A DNA stretch of 64,000 nt, from NCBI RefSeq assembly GCF_003336205.1, contig NZ_QPIE01000003.1, forward strand, positions 1-64,000, written 5' to 3'. The notes beneath the pieces are model-generated. The model saw nothing but the letters and a program-made list of their open reading frames with translations, did not search any database and had not been told where the DNA came from. The position numbers were made by a program, and so were the translations under genes. The stretch comes from Chryseobacterium lacus. Lineage in GTDB: Bacteria; Bacteroidota; Bacteroidia; Flavobacteriales; Weeksellaceae. Shown piece by piece: positions 26,521 through 36,319 of this stretch. The number at the start of each line of letters is the position of its first letter. The stretch's first letter is position 1.

Positions 26521-26547
26521 AAAGTCCCGAAAATTCCGGGACTTTTT
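26521..26547. terminator. bidirectional terminator between lon and surE
   Basis: AAAAGTCCCG (26521-26530) pairs with CGGGACTTTT (26538-26547) around a 7-base loop, with T tract on the plus side and A tract on the other. It serves the convergent genes lon and surE. Confidence 0.88.
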
Positions 26548-26556
26548 TTGATGAGA

Positions 26557-27324
26557 TCAAGTATTTAAAACTGCAGCAATCTGCTCCAGATGTTCATGTG
26601 CAGTGAGATCAAACTTAACAGGAACTACGGAGATAAATCCGTCTGCCAAAGCTGTTTCGTCGGCATCGCTTCCGCTGTCCATATTATTGAAATATCCTGT
26701 GAGCCAGAAATACTTTTTACCATGCGGATTGATTCTTTCATCAAAGCTTTCTTCCCATTTAGCGTGCGCTTGGCGACAGACTTTTATTCCTTTTATTTTG
26801 TCTTTTTCCAGTTTTGGAATATTCACATTCAGCACAACACCTTTTGGCAATGGATTTTCTAAAGTTTTCAGTACAATTTCCTGAATAAATTCCTTGGCCT
26901 GCCCGAAATCTGCGTCCCAACTGAAATCTAAAAGTGAGAATCCAATCGCCTGAAGACCTTCCACGCCGGCTTCTACGGCAGCCGACATCGTTCCCGAATA
27001 AATCACATTGATGGAAGAATTCGCACCATGATTAATCCCCGAAACCACAATATCCGGCTTTCTGGTCAGAATTTTATCCAGCGCAAATTTCACACAATCT
27101 ACAGGAGTTCCGCTCAGCGAATAATCGGACTGTGGACCTTCCAGCGATATTTCTTCAAAAGTTAAAGTAGAGTTGATAGTAATCGCGTGACCTTTTCCGC
27201 TCTGTGGCGAATTGGGTGCCACTACGACCACTTCGCCTATTTCGTTCATAAATTCTACCAAGTTCCGAACGCCCGGAGCCGTAATACCATCATCATTGGT
27301 AACCAATATAAGGGGTTTTTGCAT
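26557..27324 (-). CDS. surE: 5'/3'-nucleotidase SurE
   Basis: SurE dephosphorylates nucleoside monophosphates and is linked to stationary-phase survival. The 255-residue protein has the metal-binding motif VTNDDGITAPG (D10, D11), the SGxP segment LSGTPVDCVKFAL and SGINHGANSS near residue 97, all family landmarks. Length is normal. A minus-strand -7 element TATTTTTG (27342-27349) lies 18 bases before the ATG. It is convergent to lon and divergent from prc. Confidence 0.96.
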   Translation of the reverse strand: MQKPLILVTNDDGITAPGVRNLVEFMNEIGEVVVVAPNSPQSGKGHAITINSTLTFEEISLEGPQSDYSLSGTPVDCVKFALDKILTRKPDIVVSGINHGANSSINVIYSGTMSAAVEAGVEGLQAIGFSLLDFSWDADFGQAKEFIQEIVLKTLENPLPKGVVLNVNIPKLEKDKIKGIKVCRQAHAKWEESFDERINPHGKKYFWLTGYFNNMDSGSDADETALADGFISVVPVKFDLTAHEHLEQIAAVLNT

Positions 27325-27456
27325 TTTAAATTGATTTTTAACAAAAATAATGAAAAAAAAGGCGCCAATTATAAATTAGGTACTAAATTTGAAGTTCTGT
27401 AGGCGCTCGTAACAAATGCACCTAATTCTTTACTAATAAAAGACAAGAAACCAAAT

Positions 27457-29574
27457 ATGTTTAAAAAATTTAAGCTCAATACGTTGCTACTTTTCATCCC
27501 TTTAATGAGTCTGATGTTTTGCTTCAATGCTCCGCAAAATGATGATGAAAAAATGCAAACCATCATGGTAAGTGTCAAAAATACGCTCGCTTACCTTCAT
27601 TACAGTCCGAAACCAATAAATGATGCCTATTCGCAACAGGTATATGACAAATATTTTGAAATGATTGATTTCGGGAAAAGATATTTCCTGCAGTCGGATA
27701 TGGAAGAATTCAGCAAACACAAAACCAAACTTGACGATTATCTGAACAGAGGCGAACTTACCTTTTATAAACTCACTGTTGACCGCTTGTATCAACGGGT
27801 GGATGATGCGGATCAAATCTCAAAAGATATTTTCAGCAAACCTATTGATCTTAATGAAGAAGAAACTCTGATTCTTGAACATAAAATAAAGAAATCTCCT
27901 GCCAACAAAGAAGAGCAGTACAATGACTGGAAAAAATTCATTAAATACAACATTCTTCAGGAAATTGAAACCCTGAACAGCCGAGAAGAAGCGCAACGCA
28001 AGAAGAAGGACAGTGTTCAGAAACACGGTTTGCAAGACACCATCAAACTGGAAATTCTAACACCTGAACAAAAATTTACCAAAGCGCGCGATGAAGTAAA
28101 AGATTATATGAGTGAAACTTTTACCCGTTTCAAAAAAAGAAAAAAAATGGATTGGTTCACGGTGTATATGAACGCTTATTCTGAAGTTTTCGATCCGCAT
28201 ACCAGCTATTTTTCTCCCCGAAACAAAGAAGATTTTGATGTTAATTTCACCGGAAAAGTTATTGGTATCGGTGCGATTATTCAGGAGAAAAAAGGAAATT
28301 TATTTTTAGGCCCGCTTACCATTGGAGCTCCTGCCTGGAAATCAAAACAGCTTTCTGAGGGCGATAAAATAATAAAAGTAAAATCTTTGCCCAATAAAGA
28401 AGCAGTGAATGTAGTAGGAATGCTTTCCGACGAGGCAGTTCGGCTCATTCGGGGGAAAGAAGGAACTGCAGTAACTTTAACCGTGGAAAAGAAAGACAAA
28501 ACGATACAGGAAGTTACCATGATCCGCGAAGAGGTGGCCATGGAAGACACGTATGCCAGAAGTATCATCGTCGATTCTCCGGATGGCAAGAAGTTCGGGT
28601 TCATCAATCTTCCGAGTTTTAATGCAGAATTCGATAAATCGGACGGGCGTAATGCTTCCGATGACGTGAAAGCAGAAATCATAAAGCTGAAAGCTCAGAA
28701 CGTTCAGGGAATTATTTTGGATTTAAGAAACAACGGCGGCGGATCTCTTACTGAAGTGGGCGATATTATGGGACTTTTCATGAATGCAGGGCCGTATGTT
28801 CAAGTAAAAGACACTCAGGGGAAAATTCAGACTCTAAAAAATAAAAACAACAATCCGCTGTGGACAGGTCCATTGGTCATCATGCAAAACGAACTTTCCG
28901 CATCTGCATCAGAAATTCTTGCGGGAGCAATGCAGGATTACGGAAGAGCTGTTGTCGTAGGATCTCCACAATCTTTTGGAAAAGGAACGGTACAAACTTT
29001 CATTGACCTCAACCGGTTTTTAAGCACCAATGATGATTTCGGTTCTGTAAAATTGACGATTCAGAAGTTTTATCGCGTCACGGGTGAATCGACACAGAAA
29101 AAAGGAATTGTTTCAGATATTGAAATGAAAGATTTTTATACCTTTTCTGAAATCGGCGAGCGTTATGATGACTATGCACTTGCTTGGGACAAAATTCCTG
29201 CAGCACAGTTCACTCCCGTGAAAATGGTGAATGTGGAAAGCCTCAGGAAAAACAGCGAGAAGAGAATGATGAACAATACCAACTATCAGTTGCTTCTAGA
29301 ATCTGCCCAGTGGAAGGAAAACATGAATAAAGAAGAATCCATTCCACTGAACCAAACCAAGTTTTTTGAACTGATGAAACAAAGAAAAGATCAAATCAAA
29401 AAATTTGAAGCTTTGAATAAGTTTAAAAACGGATTAAAATTCAATATTTATCCTGATGAAATTCAGCGCGAGAAAAAAGACGAAGCCTTTAAAAAGAAAA
29501 ACGAAAACTGGATCAAACGCTTGGAAAGGGATGTTTACCTGCAGGAAGCTGTAAATATCATCAACGAAATATAA
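27457..29574 (+). CDS. prc: carboxy-terminal processing (tail-specific) peptidase, S41 family
   Basis: Tail-specific proteases cut C-terminal regions of periplasmic substrates and tune cell-wall hydrolases. The 705-residue protein has a signal sequence (1-22; MFKKFKLNTLL to FCFNA), a helical N-terminal domain, a PDZ domain (about 270-350), and the S41 core. The catalytic Ser is probably S483 in ELSASASEI, and Lys509 is in SFGKGTVQTF. A DUF3340-like C-terminal region closes the protein, so it is of the full E. coli Prc type. A weak -7 box TAAATTTG is at 27384-27391. It ends at a terminator. Confidence 0.94.
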   Translation: MFKKFKLNTLLLFIPLMSLMFCFNAPQNDDEKMQTIMVSVKNTLAYLHYSPKPINDAYSQQVYDKYFEMIDFGKRYFLQSDMEEFSKHKTKLDDYLNRGELTFYKLTVDRLYQRVDDADQISKDIFSKPIDLNEEETLILEHKIKKSPANKEEQYNDWKKFIKYNILQEIETLNSREEAQRKKKDSVQKHGLQDTIKLEILTPEQKFTKARDEVKDYMSETFTRFKKRKKMDWFTVYMNAYSEVFDPHTSYFSPRNKEDFDVNFTGKVIGIGAIIQEKKGNLFLGPLTIGAPAWKSKQLSEGDKIIKVKSLPNKEAVNVVGMLSDEAVRLIRGKEGTAVTLTVEKKDKTIQEVTMIREEVAMEDTYARSIIVDSPDGKKFGFINLPSFNAEFDKSDGRNASDDVKAEIIKLKAQNVQGIILDLRNNGGGSLTEVGDIMGLFMNAGPYVQVKDTQGKIQTLKNKNNNPLWTGPLVIMQNELSASASEILAGAMQDYGRAVVVGSPQSFGKGTVQTFIDLNRFLSTNDDFGSVKLTIQKFYRVTGESTQKKGIVSDIEMKDFYTFSEIGERYDDYALAWDKIPAAQFTPVKMVNVESLRKNSEKRMMNNTNYQLLLESAQWKENMNKEESIPLNQTKFFELMKQRKDQIKKFEALNKFKNGLKFNIYPDEIQREKKDEAFKKKNENWIKRLERDVYLQEAVNIINEI

Positions 29575-29580
29575 TTAAAA

Positions 29581-29610
29581 AATCCGCTTTGCATAAAAAC
29601 AAGGCGGATT
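29581..29610. terminator. terminator after prc
   Basis: AATCCGCTTTG (29581-29591) pairs with CAAGGCGGATT (29600-29610) with one G-U pair and an 8-base loop, followed by TTATTTT. It lies between the convergent prc and sodC. Confidence 0.8.
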
Positions 29611-29631
29611 TTATTTTCTGAATGAACAGAA

Positions 29632-30138
29632 TTATTTTATTTCAACACATCCAATTCGTCCGCCTGCATTTCCGGTAGGTTGTGTTTTGAAATCATCTTC
29701 TTTTTCATGAATAATAATGGATTTTCCATAGATATTTTTGGTTTCATCACTACAACCAAGACACCATTTATCCGTACTCATTACCAATCTGCCGGTTCCG
29801 TTGGCATCCGCCTTCAAGTTTCCCAGATCCCCTGCGTGATGGCTTCCGTGTCCCCATTTACCATGGTCTTCCGACGTTGGATTCCAGTGTCCACCTGCCG
29901 AACTGCCGTCTGTTGCAGAACAATCTCCTTTTTCGTGAATATGTGCGGCGTGAATTCCGTTTGGATTCAGTTTATAAGCATTCAAATCCAGTTCTACAGT
30001 GTTTCCTTTTTGGGTGAACTTCGCAGTTCCTTGTACCTGCGAGCCACTTTTTGAATGAATGGAATACGTTTTGGTCGCGCTGCACGATGCGGCGAAAATA
30101 CTTCCGGCTGCCAAAATGTAAAATGTTGATAATTTCAT
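29632..30138 (-). CDS. sodC: Cu/Zn superoxide dismutase lipoprotein
   Basis: SodC converts superoxide to peroxide and oxygen outside the cytoplasm. The 168-residue protein starts with a lipoprotein signal (GSIFAASC, lipid-modified Cys at about 19). The copper and zinc ligands are recognisable in GIHAAHIHEKGDC, the zinc loop GGHWNPTSEDHGKWGHGSHHAGD and SIIIHEKEDD; the structural disulfide partners are the Cys of HEKGDC and GRIGC. An extra pair CLGC lies in the Greek-key loop region. The start at 30138 (MKLSTFYILAAG) gives the proper signal; the ATG at 30177 is too early. Confidence 0.93.
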   Translation of the reverse strand: MKLSTFYILAAGSIFAASCSATKTYSIHSKSGSQVQGTAKFTQKGNTVELDLNAYKLNPNGIHAAHIHEKGDCSATDGSSAGGHWNPTSEDHGKWGHGSHHAGDLGNLKADANGTGRLVMSTDKWCLGCSDETKNIYGKSIIIHEKEDDFKTQPTGNAGGRIGCVEIK

Positions 30139-30278
30139 TTTAATCGGTTTAAAAATTAAGTTTATAAAATTAGGCATTAATTACTTGCTGAAAACACTAG
30201 CATTAAAATATTAAAACACAACCAAGAAATTATGTAAGCGAAATACGTTTTCCGAAAAAGAGACTTCCTACTTTTACC

Positions 30279-30286
30279 TATCTTTG
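30279..30286 (+). promoter_or_regulatory. -7 element of the prfA promoter
   Basis: TATCTTTG followed by C fits the Bacteroidota -7 consensus, 19 bases before the prfA ATG. No good TTTG is present at -33. The 30139-30305 region between divergent sodC and prfA holds nothing else I can call. Confidence 0.5.
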
Positions 30287-30305
30287 CAACCAAAAAATTT
30301 CCAGT

Positions 30306-31391
30306 ATGTCAAAATCATTAATTCCGAAGCTCGAAGCGATAAAACAGCGCTACAATGAAGTAGCAGATCTCATCATCCAGCCGGATGTCATTACAGATCA
30401 GAAAAAATATTCGCAATTGAATAAGGAATACAGCGACTTGGGAAAGATCGTGAAGGTGTACAATCAGTATAAAGGTGCTTTAGATACCATTTCCGAGTCT
30501 GACGAAATTATCGCAGACGGTTCTGATAAAGATTTTGTAGATCTGGCAAAAGCGGAAAAAATGGAAGCTCAGGAAAAAATTCCGGCATTGGAGGAAGAAC
30601 TGAAAGTATTGTTGATACCGAAAGATCCGACGGATGACAAAAACGTCATTGTAGAACTGCGAGCAGGAACCGGCGGCGACGAAGCGGCCATTTTCGTGGA
30701 AGATATTTACAGAATGTATTCCATGTATTTTAAAACCAAAGGCTGGCGACATGAAATTACCGATTCCAACGAGGCTGCCAAAGGTTACAAAGAACTCATT
30801 ATGAAAGTGGAAGGCGAAGGCGTCTACGGAATTATGAAGTTTGAATCAGGCGTTCATCGGGTGCAGCGTGTTCCGGAAACTGAATCTCAGGGAAGAGTTC
30901 ATACTTCTGCCATCACGGTGGCCGTACTTCCGGAAGCTGAAGAAGTAGATGTAGAAATAAATCCTGCCGATATTGAAATGCAGACTTCGCGTTCCGGCGG
31001 AGCAGGAGGCCAGAACGTAAATAAAGTAGAAACCAAAGTTCAACTTACGCATAAACCTTCCGGCCTTGTTGTGGTTTGTCAGCAGGCACGGTCGCAGCTG
31101 GCTAACAGAGAATTGGCAATGGAAATGCTTCGTGCAAAACTTTACGATATTGAACTCCAGAAAGTGCAGGGAGATGTAGCCGCACAAAGAAAATCGATGG
31201 TTTCTACCGGCGACCGTTCTGCGAAAATAAAAACATACAATTATCCTCAGGGAAGAGTGACGGATCACCGCATCAACAAGTCTATTTACAATCTGGATGC
31301 TTATATGAACGGTGAAATTCAGGAAATGATTGACGCAGTCATCATGGCGGAAAATGCGGAAAAGATGAAAGGAGAAGAGGAAAATTATTAA
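30306..31391 (+). CDS. prfA: peptide chain release factor 1
   Basis: RF1 recognises UAA and UAG and triggers peptidyl-tRNA hydrolysis. The 361-residue protein shows the catalytic GGQ at G234-G235-Q236 in [14 protein letters not shown], the conserved [12 protein letters not shown] segment and the codon-recognition region [14 protein letters not shown] followed by [11 protein letters not shown]1-type rather than RF2-type features are seen (no programmed frameshift, standard length). Confidence 0.97.
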   Translation: MSKSLIPKLEAIKQRYNEVADLIIQPDVITDQKKYSQLNKEYSDLGKIVKVYNQYKGALDTISESDEIIADGSDKDFVDLAKAEKMEAQEKIPALEEELKVLLIPKDPTDDKNVIVELRAGTGGDEAAIFVEDIYRMYSMYFKTKGWRHEITDSNEAAKGYKELIMKVEGEGVYGIMKFESGVHRVQRVPETESQGRVHTSAITVAVLPEAEEVDVEINPADIEMQTSRSGGAGGQNVNKVETKVQLTHKPSGLVVVCQQARSQLANRELAMEMLRAKLYDIELQKVQGDVAAQRKSMVSTGDRSAKIKTYNYPQGRVTDHRINKSIYNLDAYMNGEIQEMIDAVIMAENAEKMKGEEENY

Positions 31392-31456
31392 ACATTTTTT
31401 GTAGCATAAATATGTATATTTACCAAATTATTATTAATCACTTAAATTACAATTTT

Positions 31457-31741
31457 ATGAAAAAGTCAATTTTTATCATCGGTGCCATCGCCGCCGTATC
31501 ACTTGTTTCGTGTAAAAAGACTGAAGCCACGGCTTCTGACGTTCATGATGATTCTGCAATAATCATCGGAGATTCTGCCGCTATTATCGTTGATGATGAT
31601 TCTTTGCCTATTACAGATTCTCTGGGTAATGCGGTCGAAAACACTATGGATGCGGCAGGAAATACCATCCGGGATGGTGCCAATGAAGTGAAAGACGCTG
31701 CTAATGATGCCACAGACGGTGATGGCGATATCACAAGATAA
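31457..31741 (+). CDS. small acidic lipoprotein
   Basis: The 94-residue protein has a lipoprotein signal (AAVSLVSC, Cys at 19-20) and a strongly acidic mature part rich in Asp, Ala and Ser with segments such as HDDSAIIIGDSAAIIVDDDS and a C-terminal Ala/Asp/Asn helix-forming repeat (AGNTIRDGANEVKDAANDA). No known domain. The C-terminal part resembles the low-complexity amphipathic repeats of LEA-like stress proteins. It is followed by a terminator and a second small lipoprotein of opposite composition. Confidence 0.75.
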   Translation: MKKSIFIIGAIAAVSLVSCKKTEATASDVHDDSAIIIGDSAAIIVDDDSLPITDSLGNAVENTMDAAGNTIRDGANEVKDAANDATDGDGDITR

Positions 31742-31763
31742 TGATTTTTAAAAAATCATTCTG

Positions 31764-31790
31764 AACTCATAATCTTATCGGTTATGAGTT
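31764..31790 (+). terminator. intrinsic terminator between the two small lipoprotein genes
   Basis: AACTCATAA (31764-31772) pairs with TTATGAGTT (31782-31790) around a 9-base loop and is followed by a T run. Confidence 0.85.
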
Positions 31791-31831
31791 TTTTTATTTT
31801 ATATATTTGTTAAAATCTAAAAATTCTAAAC

Positions 31832-32146
31832 ATGAAAAAACCTTTCGTTTATATAACACTTCTGTCTGCCGTTTTGTTTATTTCCTGTGAGAAGAAAACC
31901 ACGACCACCGTAAATGATGAAGGCAAAATTACAACAGTAGAGAAAGTAGGTTTCGATGAAGAAAAGATTGACTCCACAGCTCAAAATGTGAAAGAAGAGG
32001 TGAATAAGGCTGCGCAGAAAACCGGAAAAGCGCTGGAACACGCAGGAAAAAAAATAAAGGAGGAAGTTGATAAAGCCGAAAAAGACCTTAAAAAAAGTAC
32101 AAACACAAGTAAGGATACTATAAAAGTAAATTCAGGCAATAATTAA
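31832..32146 (+). CDS. small lysine-rich lipoprotein with LEA-like helix
   Basis: The 104-residue protein has a lipoprotein signal (LLSAVLFISC, Cys about 19) followed by KKTTTTVNDEGKITT and a long amphipathic helix rich in Lys, Glu and Ala (about 50-95, with VKEEVNKAAQKTGKALEH and IKEEVDKAEKDLKK). The 11-residue style periodicity resembles LEA or apolipoprotein-like helices. No enzyme motif. It sits between the acidic lipoprotein and scpA. Function unknown. Confidence 0.75.
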   Translation: MKKPFVYITLLSAVLFISCEKKTTTTVNDEGKITTVEKVGFDEEKIDSTAQNVKEEVNKAAQKTGKALEHAGKKIKEEVDKAEKDLKKSTNTSKDTIKVNSGNN

Positions 32147-32196
32147 ACAAGTTCTAAAAAACCTTAACTTTACTGCCTTTAGCAATTAACAAAGAA

Positions 32197-34314
32197 ATGC
32201 GTCAGAAAATTCAGAATCAGCATCCAGATTTCATACACTCTTTTGAAGGAAAACAACCATATTTTTTTGAAAAAGACGGCCTAGAAATGAAATCATCTTA
32301 TACTTCAAAAGATACTCAGGACAGTAATATACTAAATACTCAGGCGGGAATCGCTCCTTATCTTCGCGGGCCATATTCGACAATGTATGTTCAAAAACCG
32401 TGGACTATCCGTCAATATGCAGGATTTTCAACTGCTGAAGAATCCAATGCATTTTACAGAAGAAATCTGGCCGCTGGACAAAAAGGGCTTTCTGTAGCAT
32501 TCGACCTGGCAACACACCGCGGCTACGATTCCGATCATCCCAGAGTAGTCGGCGATGTAGGAAAAGCCGGCGTAGCCATTGATTCCGTGGAAGATATGGA
32601 AATTTTGTTCCATGAAATTCCTTTGGATGAGATTTCAGTTTCTATGACGATGAACGGTGCCGTTCTTCCTATTTTGTCCTTTTACATCGTAGCCGCTGAG
32701 GAGCAAGGCGTTAGTCAGGAAAAACTTTCCGGAACGATACAGAATGATATTCTGAAAGAATTCATGGTGCGCAACACCTACATTTATCCGCCTGCTCCTT
32801 CCATGAAAATCATTGCAGATATCTTTGAATATTCTTCTAAAAATATTCCTAAATTCAATTCTATCTCTATTTCAGGGTATCATATGCAGGAAGCGGGTGC
32901 AACTCCGGTTCTGGAAATGGCTTATACGCTGGCAGACGGATTAGAGTATGTGAGAACTGGAATTAAAGCAGGAATGAGCATTGATGATTTCGCTCCACGT
33001 TTATCGTTTTTCTGGGCTATAGGAATGAATCATTTCATGGAAATTGCAAAAATGCGTGCTGCAAGATACATCTGGGCTCATCTTTTGACTCAGTTTAATC
33101 CTCAGAATCCAAAATCTTTAGCCTTGCGAACCCATTCTCAAACCTCGGGCTGGAGCTTAACCGAGCAGGAACCTTTTAATAATATTACAAGAACTGCCAT
33201 TGAAGCCTTGTCTTCTGCTTTGGGCGGAACACAGTCGCTCCACACGAATGCCTTAGATGAAGCCATAGCACTGCCCACCGATTATTCTGCGAAAATTGCG
33301 AGAAATACACAAATTATTCTTCAGCATGAAAGCGGAATCTGCGATGTTGTAGATCCAATGGGCGGAAGCAATTTGATAGAAAGCCTCACCCAGCAGATGA
33401 TCGATGAAGCGATGAAATATATTGATGAAGTTGAACAGGAAGGCGGAATGACAAAAGCCATCGAAGCGGGAATTCCCAAAATGAGAATTGAAGAAGCCGC
33501 GGCGAAAAAACAGGCAAAAATTGACAGTGGCGAAGAGTTTATCATCGGGGTCAATTCTTTTAAATCACATTTGAAACAGCCCGAATTTGATATTTTGGAT
33601 ATTGATAATTCTGAAGTTCGGAGAAAACAGATTGTAAGGCTTGAAAAAATAAAATCGGAACGGAATGCTGAAGCAACGGCAGAAATTTTGAACCAACTTA
33701 GAAAAGCAGCCGAAACCGGAAGCGGAAATCTTCTGGAAATCTGCATTGAAGCAGCCAGAAGAAGGGTTACTTTAGGCGAAATGAGCGATACCATGGAAGA
33801 AAGTTTCGGGCGGTACAAAGCCAATATCAGAACCATACAAGGCGTATATGCTATGAATGCCAATAAAAATGAATATTTTGAAAAAGCAGTGGCTTTAACT
33901 CAAAAATTTGATGAATCTGAAGGGAGAAGACCAAGAATAATGGTCGCCAAAATGGGCCAAGACGGACACGACCGTGGTGCCAAAGTAGTGGCAACGGCTT
34001 TTGCAGACATGGGTTTCGATGTGGATGTAGCTCCTCTTTTTCAAACTCCTGAAGAAGTGGCAAAACAGGCGGTAGAAAATGATGTACACATTCTGGGAAT
34101 TTCCTCGCTTGCGGCCGGGCACAAAACTCTTGTTCCTCAGGTAGTAAAAGAACTAAAAAAGCTTGGTGCAGAGGACATCAGTATTGTTGTTGGCGGTGTA
34201 ATTCCACAACAAGATTATGATTTTTTATATCAAAACGGTGCCGACTTCATCTTCGGGCCGGGAACTAACCTGCCAAAATCTGCCTGTGAAATTCTTGAAA
34301 AAATGATGCCCTGA
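32197..34314 (+). CDS. scpA: methylmalonyl-CoA mutase large subunit
   Basis: This adenosylcobalamin enzyme interconverts succinyl-CoA and methylmalonyl-CoA in propionate metabolism. The 705-residue protein has the N-terminal TIM-barrel substrate domain (for example [21 protein letters not shown], and the [19 protein letters not shown] segment) and the C-terminal B12-binding domain with D589-G-H591-D-R-G594 (DxHxxG), where the His coordinates cobalt. Length is typical of the catalytic alpha/MutB subunit. No small subunit (MutA) is adjacent, although meaB lies just downstream on the same strand. No cobalamin riboswitch was recognised upstream. Confidence 0.95.
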   Translation: MRQKIQNQHPDFIHSFEGKQPYFFEKDGLEMKSSYTSKDTQDSNILNTQAGIAPYLRGPYSTMYVQKPWTIRQYAGFSTAEESNAFYRRNLAAGQKGLSVAFDLATHRGYDSDHPRVVGDVGKAGVAIDSVEDMEILFHEIPLDEISVSMTMNGAVLPILSFYIVAAEEQGVSQEKLSGTIQNDILKEFMVRNTYIYPPAPSMKIIADIFEYSSKNIPKFNSISISGYHMQEAGATPVLEMAYTLADGLEYVRTGIKAGMSIDDFAPRLSFFWAIGMNHFMEIAKMRAARYIWAHLLTQFNPQNPKSLALRTHSQTSGWSLTEQEPFNNITRTAIEALSSALGGTQSLHTNALDEAIALPTDYSAKIARNTQIILQHESGICDVVDPMGGSNLIESLTQQMIDEAMKYIDEVEQEGGMTKAIEAGIPKMRIEEAAAKKQAKIDSGEEFIIGVNSFKSHLKQPEFDILDIDNSEVRRKQIVRLEKIKSERNAEATAEILNQLRKAAETGSGNLLEICIEAARRRVTLGEMSDTMEESFGRYKANIRTIQGVYAMNANKNEYFEKAVALTQKFDESEGRRPRIMVAKMGQDGHDRGAKVVATAFADMGFDVDVAPLFQTPEEVAKQAVENDVHILGISSLAAGHKTLVPQVVKELKKLGAEDISIVVGGVIPQQDYDFLYQNGADFIFGPGTNLPKSACEILEKMMP

Positions 34315-34343
34315 TAACCTAAAAACTACGGTAAAGACTTATT

Positions 34344-34628
34344 TTAATTATTTGCCGTAATATATTCATAGACCAAAGTTCCCTGCTCATCTGTAAGCTT
34401 GGATTTTTTGGCCATAATATTGACAATCCCGATCCATTCATCATCGTTATGAGATTTCGGGTCAGGAAGATCATGGCATTTTCCGCAAGAATTATCGAAA
34501 ATTACTTTTCCCTGTGCAATCCGGTCAGATTCTGAAACCTTGCTTCCGGCTTGTACTGCAGTTCCTTTCTGTGAACAGGAAACCATAAAAATACCTGAAA
34601 CCATCACTGTAAGAATTACTTTTTTCAT
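34344..34628 (-). CDS. small c-type cytochrome lipoprotein
   Basis: The 94-residue protein has a lipoprotein signal (TVMVSGIFMVSC) and one haem-attachment site, NSCGKCHDLPDP (CxxCH), with possible distal Met in NIMAKKSKL. It is a one-haem periplasmic electron carrier by family knowledge. The start at 34628 (MKKVILTVMV) gives the signal; the ATG at 34691 is upstream noise. It lies on the opposite strand between scpA and meaB, so it interrupts that functional pair without sharing their transcript. Confidence 0.82.
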   Translation of the reverse strand: MKKVILTVMVSGIFMVSCSQKGTAVQAGSKVSESDRIAQGKVIFDNSCGKCHDLPDPKSHNDDEWIGIVNIMAKKSKLTDEQGTLVYEYITANN

Positions 34629-34699
34629 TGGTAAATATTTGTGCTCTAAAATACAGATATTTTTGAAGCCGGAAAATTGTTTTTTGTACATTTGAGAAA

Positions 34700-35689
34700 A
34701 TGAAAATTTCCAACGAAGAACTGATAAAAGGAATTAGATCCGGCAACAAACGAATGCTGGGCAAAGCCATCACGCTGGTGGAAAGCCGAAACGCAGAACA
34801 CCGGCTACAAGCTGAAGATTTGCTGAAAAGAATAATGCCATATACCGGAAAATCGGTTCGCATAGGCATTACAGGAGTTCCCGGCGCAGGAAAATCCACT
34901 TTCATCGAAAGCTTTGGTAAACTTCTCATTCAGAAAGGAAAAAAAGTCGCAGTTCTCGCTATTGATCCGAGTTCTTCTTTAAATAAAGGCAGCATTTTAG
35001 GAGATAAAACACGGATGGAAGAACTAGCCAAGGAAGAAAATGCTTTCATCCGACCTTCCCCAAGCTCAGGATTTCTGGGAGGAATTGCAAACACTACTTT
35101 TGAAACGATGCTGATTTGTGAAGCCGCAGGATATGATCATATTCTAATAGAAACCGTTGGCGTGGGACAAAGTGAAGTTCTGGTAGCAGACATTTCAGAT
35201 GTTTTTCTTTTTCTGAAAATAATTGGCGGCGGCGATGAATTGCAGGGAATAAAACGCGGTGTGATGGAAATGGTGGACATTATCTTCATCAATAAAGTAA
35301 ATCCTGAAAATAAAAATAAAGCGAAATCTACGAAACAGGAACTTCTGAGAGCATTGTATTTTCTGCATGAAAAAGAGAAAAATTGGAAGGTTCCGGTGTT
35401 ATTAGGATCTGCATTGCAAAATGAAGGAATCGATGTAGTAAATGAAAAAATTTCAGAATTTATCGAACTCAAAAAACAAAGCGGACGTTTTGAAGAAATA
35501 CGCAAACAGCAGGCCGAAAAACGTTTTGAATATTGGGTACAGCATTATATTATTCAGGCAACAACCCAGGAAAATACCATGCAGAATTCTTTAGTAAATC
35601 ATAAAAAAAATGTATCAGAACTGCGCGCAAATCCGAGTTCTGAAGCTAAATTATTCGTGGAAAAACTTTTAGGGAAATCTATTTCTTAG
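34700..35689 (+). CDS. meaB: methylmalonyl-CoA mutase-associated GTPase MeaB (ArgK)
   Basis: MeaB is the G-protein chaperone that gates adenosylcobalamin loading and protects methylmalonyl-CoA mutase. The 329-residue protein has the P-loop GVPGAGKS (59-66), LAIDPSSSLNKGSILGDKTRME, ETVGVGQSE (Walker B-like/switch) and the base motif NKVN. It lies 385 bases downstream of scpA. Its last 11 bases overlap the 3' end of the convergent DUF4251 gene. Confidence 0.95.
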   Translation: MKISNEELIKGIRSGNKRMLGKAITLVESRNAEHRLQAEDLLKRIMPYTGKSVRIGITGVPGAGKSTFIESFGKLLIQKGKKVAVLAIDPSSSLNKGSILGDKTRMEELAKEENAFIRPSPSSGFLGGIANTTFETMLICEAAGYDHILIETVGVGQSEVLVADISDVFLFLKIIGGGDELQGIKRGVMEMVDIIFINKVNPENKNKAKSTKQELLRALYFLHEKEKNWKVPVLLGSALQNEGIDVVNEKISEFIELKKQSGRFEEIRKQQAEKRFEYWVQHYIIQATTQENTMQNSLVNHKKNVSELRANPSSEAKLFVEKLLGKSIS

Positions 35690-36212
35690 TTTCCTCATTT
35701 TTCATTTTCATGATATACCCGTCATAGGAAATCGGTTGCCGGTCCTGAGCATCCACAGAAAGTGTCGCTTTTCCGTTTTTGTAAATTTCCAAGTGTAAAA
35801 CATTGATGTGAGAAACATCCCGCGGATTGATTTTCAGTAAATAAGTTCCTTTCTTATTCTTCTCCTGTGTAATGGTAAAATCTTTAGAGCTAAAATTAAT
35901 CCCTTGTTTATCAGTATTGTAAATATTTGCATTGTAAACTCTGCCAAAATAAGGCAGCGCAGCCGTTATGGAATTTTCCTTCAGAATAAGGCTATAACCA
36001 TAATCCAACCTCATCATTCGGGATGCGCTGTATGTAGGAATTGAATTAGCAGCATTGATCACATCAGCATTTGAAGTATTGGCTTTTTCTGCCATGAAAG
36101 TGAACTGCTTTGCGTTCACCATGCTTTCTAACGCTTCCGGAGATACGTAAATTTGTGAAGAGCATCCCTGAAATAGTAACATGCTCATCATCAGAAATAT
36201 AATCTTTTTCAT
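35679..36212 (-). CDS. DUF4251 lipoprotein
   Basis: The 177-residue protein starts with a lipoprotein signal (MSMLLFQGC, Cys about 17) and has the pattern of DUF4251 proteins: SGYSL-like core RLDYGYSLILKENSITAALPYFGRVYN, then INFSSKDFTI and a C-terminal beta part. Members are predicted beta-rich periplasmic proteins of unknown function in Bacteroidota. It ends 11 bases inside the meaB stop region (convergent overlap) and is divergent from the M48 gene. Start at 36212 gives the signal. Confidence 0.75.
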   Translation of the reverse strand: MKKIIFLMMSMLLFQGCSSQIYVSPEALESMVNAKQFTFMAEKANTSNADVINAANSIPTYSASRMMRLDYGYSLILKENSITAALPYFGRVYNANIYNTDKQGINFSSKDFTITQEKNKKGTYLLKINPRDVSHINVLHLEIYKNGKATLSVDAQDRQPISYDGYIMKMKNEETKK

Positions 36213-36319
36213 TTTTTGAAATTTTTGTTGTACAATCACAACAAATGTAATGCAAAAAAAGCACCTTTTTTCTTTTGGAATAAAAATTGAGGAATCTAAT
36301 TAGTATTAAATAATCTGTT

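Noticed and set aside
32147-32196. Cobalamin riboswitch upstream of scpA
   Set aside because: Only 50 bases separate the genes and no conserved B12-box was seen.
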